Of a stretch of DNA of 11,319 nucleotides, positions 6,845 through 11,319 are shown piece by piece. Numbering within the stretch: position 1 is the stretch's first letter; each line of letters opens with the position of its first letter. The notes beneath the pieces were generated by a model, which did not search any database, was not told the origin of the DNA, and saw only the letters and a list, made by a program, of their open reading frames with translations. The DNA lies in contig CANHUW010000042.1 of the NCBI GenBank assembly GCA_947463975.1, positions 1 through 11,319 on the forward strand, in the 5' to 3' direction. This DNA comes from Bacteroidota bacterium (GTDB lineage Bacteria; Bacteroidota; Bacteroidia; Chitinophagales; Chitinophagaceae). A program made the position numbers and the translations under genes.

Positions 6845-7608
6845 AAATTTTTAAGTTCTGTTTTTTAATTATAACATTTTTTTTCAGTAGAGTAGCATAT
6901 GCTCAAGATTCAACCAGTAAACCTTATGTTGCTGCAGGTAGTATTGGTATTACCAATAACGGTATTTCCATTATACCCACTTTTTCTTTAAACGAACCTG
7001 CATTTAATTTTATTGGTTCTTTTTCTAAAAGTGGCAAATTTAGTATTGATCCAGATGTGAGATTTGCTTTTGATGGAAGAAAAGGGGGGACAGTTTTATG
7101 GTTGAGATATAAATTAATCGAAGGAGAAAAATTTAATTTTAGAGTGGGAGCGCATCCTGCATTTAATTTTGCTTTAAGAACCATTTCAGAGAATGGAAAA
7201 ACTTGGACAATTACACAAACAAGAAGATTTGTGGCAACAGAACTTGCGCCTAGTTATAATATAAACAAACATATTTCATTAGGGTTATATTACTTACATG
7301 CAAATGGTTTACAAACTGATGGACCTATTTCTTCACATTTCGTGAACTTAATAAGTTCATTTTCTGGAATAAAGATAGGATCCAATCATTTGCTGAGTTT
7401 CAGCCCACAAGCTTATTATTTGCAAATCGATAAGGCTGATGGATTTTATTTAACTGGAAATGTTGTTTTAGCAAGTAAAAAGTCGCCATTCTCCTTTATG
7501 TATTTATATAATAAGGAAATACGTAGTAATATTTCAGGAAGCAGGAACTTAGATTGGAACTTAACATTAATGTACAATTTTAAGAAAAGGTTTAGAAGTA
7601 CTAAATAA
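6841..7608 (+). CDS. Exported, outer-membrane beta-barrel-like protein of unknown function
   Basis: This 255-residue protein has a clear signal peptide (MKIFKFCFLIITFFFSRVAYA, cleavage near A21-Q22). The mature part shows the alternating polar/hydrophobic strands of a small outer-membrane barrel, such as FRVGAHPAFNFALRT, HISLGLYYLHANG, HLLSFSPQAYYLQID, GFYLTGNVVLA and a final DWNLTLMYNF that resembles a C-terminal barrel strand. I cannot assign a named family or a substrate. The start codon overlaps the stop of the DUF4153 gene (ATGA), and a -7 box lies 4 nt before the ATG, so it can be both coupled and independently transcribed. The pairing of an inner-membrane protein with an outer-membrane one suggests an envelope-related function, but this is inference. 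Confidence 0.85.
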   Translation: MKIFKFCFLIITFFFSRVAYAQDSTSKPYVAAGSIGITNNGISIIPTFSLNEPAFNFIGSFSKSGKFSIDPDVRFAFDGRKGGTVLWLRYKLIEGEKFNFRVGAHPAFNFALRTISENGKTWTITQTRRFVATELAPSYNINKHISLGLYYLHANGLQTDGPISSHFVNLISSFSGIKIGSNHLLSFSPQAYYLQIDKADGFYLTGNVVLASKKSPFSFMYLYNKEIRSNISGSRNLDWNLTLMYNFKKRFRSTK

Positions 7609-7609
7609 G

Positions 7610-7617
7610 TATCTTTG
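7610..7617 (+). promoter_or_regulatory. -7 promoter box TATCTTTG, 4 nt before ATG 7622
   Basis: This is an exact match to TAnnTTTG in the 13-bp gap after the barrel-like gene, followed by TTGG and the ATG of the MFS transporter. The spacing to the start codon is identical to that at 6829-6836. It implies a dedicated promoter and a leaderless or nearly leaderless transcript for the exporter. Confidence 0.55.
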
Positions 7618-7621
7618 TTGG

Positions 7622-8872
7622 ATGAACAGATCTAAAAAACAATCCAATTTTTATTTAATAATAATTTTAGGATTGATGTCGGCTATTGGACCCTTGTCAA
7701 TTGACATGTATTTGCCGGCATTCTCTTCTATTGCTACTGGGTTAAAAACCTCGGTTGCTACCGTCACACTTTCATTATCTTCTTTTTTTATAGGTATTTC
7801 AATAGGTCAGTTATTATATGGCCCTTTATTAGAGCGATTTGGACGAAAAAAACCAGTATACTTCGGATTAAGTTTGTATGCTATTTCTTCATTTGCTTGT
7901 GCAACAGCAATGTCAGTAGAGACTTTGATATTATTTAGATTTTTTCAGGCCTTAGGCGGCTGTGTGGGTATGGTAGCATCCAGAGCTATGGTGCGTGATT
8001 TATTTGATGTTAAAGACAATGCTAAGGTATTCTCTACTTTAATGTTAGTCATTGCAGTTTCTCCTATCATTGCACCCACCTTGGGAGGTTTTATCAATAC
8101 TTATTTAGGTTGGAGGTTTATATTTGGAATGCTGATTGTAGTCATTGGATTTATTATTGCTGGGATTTATTTTTTATTACCTGATAGTAAAGGGCCTGAT
8201 CCCACTTTTTCTTTAAAACCTAGAGCCATTCTTTCCAATTTTACAACAATCATAAAACATCCGCAATTTGCTTTATATACTTTTTCAGGTGCTACTGCTT
8301 CAGCTGGTTTGTATGCGTTCATTAGTGGGTCTCCATTTGTATTTATTGAATTCTTTAAAGTTACTCAACAGCATTATGGGTGGGTATTTGCGTTTGTTGC
8401 TTCTGGTTTAATTGGGTCAAGTCAGTTAAATAGTGTTTTATTAAAGAAATTTAACTCAGAACAAATTATCAAAGCTGCCTTGTATTTTCAAATGGTAATA
8501 GCCATTATTTTAGTAAGCACAGCAATATTGGGTATGTCAGAATTGTATTCGACTGTTTTATTGGTGTTCTTATTTTTAAGTTGTCAAGGATTTATTTTTC
8601 CAAATGCATCTGCATTATCGATGGCTCCTTTTGGACATAATGCAGGAAGTGCTTCTGCTTTAATGGGCTTTATTCAAATGAGTTTTGGTGCTTTTATGTC
8701 TGCCATGGTAAGTGTATTGCATAATCAAACTGCTTTACCAATGACCGGAGTGATGGCTTTTTGTTCTATTACGGCTTCTTTGATATATTCTTTGAATAAA
8801 ACAAAAGTAGTTCAGAAACCAACAATTCAATTAGTGAAAGAAGAGGAAGTGGAGATGATCAATACTTTGTAG
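7622..8872 (+). CDS. Bcr/CflA-type MFS drug-resistance exporter
   Basis: This 416-residue inner-membrane antiporter of the DHA1 (12-TM) group probably expels small toxic compounds in exchange for protons. Family marks are IGPLSIDMYLPAF in TM1 (Asp28), the motif-A loop GQLLYGPLLERFGRKK (62-77) between TM2 and TM3, RFFQALGGCVG in TM4 (106-116), and the Bcr/CflA signature RAMVRDLFD (121-129). The C-terminal half has the expected FPNASALSMAPFGHNAGSAS stretch, common to Bcr/CflA proteins, and ends in a short charged tail. In motif A the usual Asp is Glu71, a charge-preserving change. Length is normal and no breaks are seen. The gene starts 13 bp after the barrel-like gene with its own -7 box. The substrate cannot be deduced; Bcr/CflA members are known for bicyclomycin, chloramphenicol and related exports. 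Confidence 0.93.
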   Translation: MNRSKKQSNFYLIIILGLMSAIGPLSIDMYLPAFSSIATGLKTSVATVTLSLSSFFIGISIGQLLYGPLLERFGRKKPVYFGLSLYAISSFACATAMSVETLILFRFFQALGGCVGMVASRAMVRDLFDVKDNAKVFSTLMLVIAVSPIIAPTLGGFINTYLGWRFIFGMLIVVIGFIIAGIYFLLPDSKGPDPTFSLKPRAILSNFTTIIKHPQFALYTFSGATASAGLYAFISGSPFVFIEFFKVTQQHYGWVFAFVASGLIGSSQLNSVLLKKFNSEQIIKAALYFQMVIAIILVSTAILGMSELYSTVLLVFLFLSCQGFIFPNASALSMAPFGHNAGSASALMGFIQMSFGAFMSAMVSVLHNQTALPMTGVMAFCSITASLIYSLNKTKVVQKPTIQLVKEEEVEMINTL

Positions 8873-8899
8873 CAGGATTTTACTTATTTTTAATACTCT

Positions 8900-10354
8900 A
8901 TGAAGAATCTATTGTTTATTGTGATTGTTTTGTCTCTTTTTGCATGTCAGAAAAAAGAGATAACGTTTATACCTCCGCCATTAGAGTATAAGCCAATCGA
9001 CACTTTTCCAAAAAATGCATTTTGGTCTCCAGTAACCAATTTTATCAATAAAGTTCCAACAGTATATATTAGCACAAAAGGGAATACAATTGTGAATGAA
9101 CCTAAAGTTCAATCGATCATGCAAATACAATTGGGGGATACTATCGTTTTTAAATCTAATATTGGTATTGAGTATAGAGGGTCAACATCCTTTCGTTTAT
9201 TTGATCAAAAATCATATGGCATTGAGTTAAGAGATGCTGCAGATAATGATACAGATAGTGTTATTATGGATTTTTCTAGAGAATCTGATTTTATATTATA
9301 TGCGCCGGCAAACGATAAGGCACTCATTAGAAATACACTTATTTATGACTTGTCCAATCAAATAGGCATGTATGCAGCAAAAACAAAATATGTTCATTTA
9401 AATATAGATGGACAATATCTTGGTTTATACGTATTAATGGAAAAAATTAAAAGAGATAAGAATAGGGTGAATATAACAAAGATGGCTAACACCGATATTG
9501 CAGGAAGTGCTGTATCTGGGGGGTATATTTTTAAAATAGATAAATCTTCTGGAGATAATAGAATGGTTGGCTGGGATGCTGATGCGACTTATACAGAAAT
9601 GCTGGGCTTTAGATCACAATATGATCCAAATGGCAATAAATTGACTTACCCTGCATATGGTATAAAAAAAGGTGCAGAAACCTACATCATGTATGAGTAT
9701 CCAAAAAATGATGAGATTGTAAACGCGCAAAAAAAATATGTACAAACTTATTTTTCAAATTTCGAAGATGCCTTATTAAGTGATAATTATAAAGATCCAA
9801 TCAATGGCTATCAGAATTATATTGATATCAATAGCTTTATTGATTTTTTGATTTTAAACGAGTTTGCTTATAATCCAGATGCATACAGGCTAAGTACCTT
9901 TATGCATAAAGAAAGGTTGGGTAAACTAAAAATGGGCCCTATTTGGGATTTTAATCTAGGATTTGGGAATGATGATAGGGCGGCTTTTAATAATGCTTCT
10001 ACTTGGATGTTTAATTTCAATAATTTTTATTCTAACGATGGCTGGCTTATCCATTTTTGGTGGAAGAGATTGCTTTCCGATCCCAATTTCACAGATCTAC
10101 TTAAGGCTCGATGGTCCTCTCTAAGGGCCAATAAATTGAGTGAAAATAATATTATGCAAACAATCGATCAGCACATCATTATATTGAAGAATACTAAAAG
10201 TATTGAAAGGCATTTTGATAGATGGAGAATCTTAGGGGTTAAATTGCCGTTTAATAATTTTGTCGGGAATAGCCATCAAGAAGAAGTAGATTTCTTAAAA
10301 TCATGGATTAAAAAAAGATTGATTTGGATGGATAGTGAGATGGGAAAGCTGTAG
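8900..10354 (+). CDS. CotH-family kinase-like lipoprotein
   Basis: This 484-residue protein belongs to the CotH family of atypical, secreted protein kinases. The N-terminus MKNLLFIVIVLSLFAC is a lipoprotein signal with lipid-carrying Cys16. The residues after it (CQKKE) partly resemble the surface-export signal of Bacteroidota lipoproteins (Lys plus acidic residues), so it may face outside. CotH marks are the substructure FKSNIGIEYRGSTSF, the segment GQYLGLYVLMEKIKRDKNRV from Gly171 with Glu181/Lys182, GGYIFKIDKSSGDN, and the metal-loop-like motif GPIWDFNLGFGND (346-358, Asp350/Asn352). Length fits a stand-alone CotH domain with a short linker; no extra carbohydrate-binding or LTD domain is visible. 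It begins 27 bp after the exporter stop with no visible -7 box, so it may be transcribed with it. Kinase activity, its substrate and surface location are inferred from the family, not seen. Confidence 0.9.
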   Translation: MKNLLFIVIVLSLFACQKKEITFIPPPLEYKPIDTFPKNAFWSPVTNFINKVPTVYISTKGNTIVNEPKVQSIMQIQLGDTIVFKSNIGIEYRGSTSFRLFDQKSYGIELRDAADNDTDSVIMDFSRESDFILYAPANDKALIRNTLIYDLSNQIGMYAAKTKYVHLNIDGQYLGLYVLMEKIKRDKNRVNITKMANTDIAGSAVSGGYIFKIDKSSGDNRMVGWDADATYTEMLGFRSQYDPNGNKLTYPAYGIKKGAETYIMYEYPKNDEIVNAQKKYVQTYFSNFEDALLSDNYKDPINGYQNYIDINSFIDFLILNEFAYNPDAYRLSTFMHKERLGKLKMGPIWDFNLGFGNDDRAAFNNASTWMFNFNNFYSNDGWLIHFWWKRLLSDPNFTDLLKARWSSLRANKLSENNIMQTIDQHIIILKNTKSIERHFDRWRILGVKLPFNNFVGNSHQEEVDFLKSWIKKRLIWMDSEMGKL

Positions 10355-10421
10355 ATTAGCGTATTGAATTTCCAAAACCTATTATTTTTTTATTTATTTA
10401 GAATATATAAATCTACATGAT

Positions 10422-11319
10422 ATGCAACCAGAAAGTTTAATGATGACAGCAGGCTATGACAAAGAATGGAGTCAAGGTGCCATTAAATGTCCCATTTTCC
10501 AGACGTCCACTTTTGTATTTAATAAAGCAGAGGAAGGAAAAGCTTTTTTTGAAGTTGCATATGGGTTAAGAGAAAAAAATGCATTAGAAAATGTAGGCTT
10601 AATATATAGTAGATTAAATAATCCCAATGTAGAAATATTGGAAGACAGATTAAAAATTTGGGATGCTGCAGAGGATTGCGCCTGTTTTAATAGTGGTATG
10701 AGTGCTATATCTACTGTATTTTTTGAATTTTTAAAACCAGGCTCTTTATTTGTGTATAGTGCACCTATTTATGGTGGCACACATCATTTTATTCAGCATG
10801 TGTTAACTGCATTTGGAATAGAAGGAATTCCTTTCGGACCCAATGATACTAAAGATGATATCCTTCAAAAAATTAACGCACATCCTTTGAAAGATCATAT
10901 GAAAATGATCTATGTAGAAACTCCTGCAAATCCTACCAATCATTTATTTTCTTTAACTATGTGTAGTGAGATTGCAAAAGGTATAAGTAAAGATGATAAT
11001 AAAGTATTGCTCGTAGTAGATAATACCTATATGGGACCCATATGGCAACACCCATTAGAGCTTGGAGCTGATTTAGTGATTTATTCTGCCACCAAATATA
11101 TTGCAGGTCATAGTGATTTAATTGCTGGAGCAGTTTCAGGCAGTAAGCATTTAATTCAAAGAGTTAAAGTCTTAAGAACCTTTTTTGGTAATCTACCTTC
11201 TCCAAATACTGCTTGGTTGTTGATGCGCTCTCTTGAAACCATGAAAATCAGAATGGAACAACAACAAGCCAATGCAAAAATAATTGCTCAGCATTTATGC
11301 AAACATCCTAAAGTGGCTA
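10422..11319 (+). CDS. Cystathionine gamma-synthase-family PLP enzyme (C-terminus missing)
   Basis: This is a Cys/Met-metabolism PLP-dependent enzyme. 299 codons are in the window and roughly 100-130 residues are missing at the right edge. Seen residues: YSR (Tyr62/Arg64, phosphate-binding from the neighbouring subunit), SGMSAI 91-96, active-site Tyr117 in APIYGGT, ETPANP 166-171, Asp200 in VVDNTYMGP (pairs with the pyridine nitrogen), and the PLP lysine Lys225 in SATKYIAGHSD. These are the full catalytic set. Where methionine gamma-lyase has a Cys after Tyr-Gly, this protein has Gly119, more like the gamma-synthase/lyase enzymes. The insertion AYGLREKNALENVGLIYSR is typical of a sub-group often annotated cystathionine gamma-synthase family protein. 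The exact reaction (gamma-synthase, gamma-lyase or a sulfhydrylase) cannot be fixed. The start is ATG 10422; the ATG at 10417 is out of frame. The gap of 67 bp upstream holds no clear promoter or terminator. Confidence 0.93.
   Translation, partial: MQPESLMMTAGYDKEWSQGAIKCPIFQTSTFVFNKAEEGKAFFEVAYGLREKNALENVGLIYSRLNNPNVEILEDRLKIWDAAEDCACFNSGMSAISTVFFEFLKPGSLFVYSAPIYGGTHHFIQHVLTAFGIEGIPFGPNDTKDDILQKINAHPLKDHMKMIYVETPANPTNHLFSLTMCSEIAKGISKDDNKVLLVVDNTYMGPIWQHPLELGADLVIYSATKYIAGHSDLIAGAVSGSKHLIQRVKVLRTFFGNLPSPNTAWLLMRSLETMKIRMEQQQANAKIIAQHLCKHPKVA

Noticed and set aside
6924..7184. Minus-strand open frame of 86 codons
   Set aside because: It is antisense to the barrel-like protein, whose signal peptide and strand pattern are clear; the antisense product has no recognisable features.
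7571..7577. A further TGTACAA like the operator arm
   Set aside because: It is a single half-site inside the coding sequence of the barrel-like protein with no matching second arm.

Overview
The window looks like a chromosomal piece of a low-GC member of the Bacteroidota, probably a Chitinophagaceae- or Sphingobacteriales-like bacterium. The grounds are: a sensor kinase with a Reg_prop/Y_Y_Y periplasmic sensor, several exported proteins with signal peptides ending in Ala-Gln, little sign of Shine-Dalgarno sequences, and copies of the Bacteroidota -7 promoter box TAnnTTTG just upstream of start codons. The genus is inference. There are nine protein genes. No RNA genes, CRISPR arrays or insertion sequences were seen.

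Left part (1-1665, minus strand): a TonB-dependent outer-membrane receptor, cut at its C-terminus by the window edge. Its plug starts directly after the signal peptide, so it is not a SusC-type receptor. Middle part (1705-5634, plus strand): divergent from the receptor and only 39 bp away lies a two-component pair, a 971-residue histidine kinase with a beta-propeller sensor and a NarL/LuxR-type response regulator. An 80-residue protein of unknown function follows. Its promoter region carries a 7-bp inverted repeat, and a strong intrinsic terminator closes the block. In sampled lines this block is clearly more AT-rich (about 23% GC) than its flanks (about 35%).

Right part (5738-11319, plus strand): five tightly spaced co-directional genes. 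They encode a polytopic DUF4153 membrane protein, an overlapping outer-membrane barrel-like protein, a Bcr/CflA-type MFS drug exporter, a CotH-family kinase-like lipoprotein, and a cystathionine gamma-synthase-family PLP enzyme cut by the right edge. At least two of these genes have a TAnnTTTG box exactly 4 nt before the ATG, which suggests their own promoters and near-leaderless mRNAs.

The most attractive unit for follow-up is receptor / kinase / regulator / small protein. The layout suggests that the kinase-regulator pair senses an envelope or nutrient signal and controls the receptor and perhaps the small gene. No exotic defence or mobile system was recognised.
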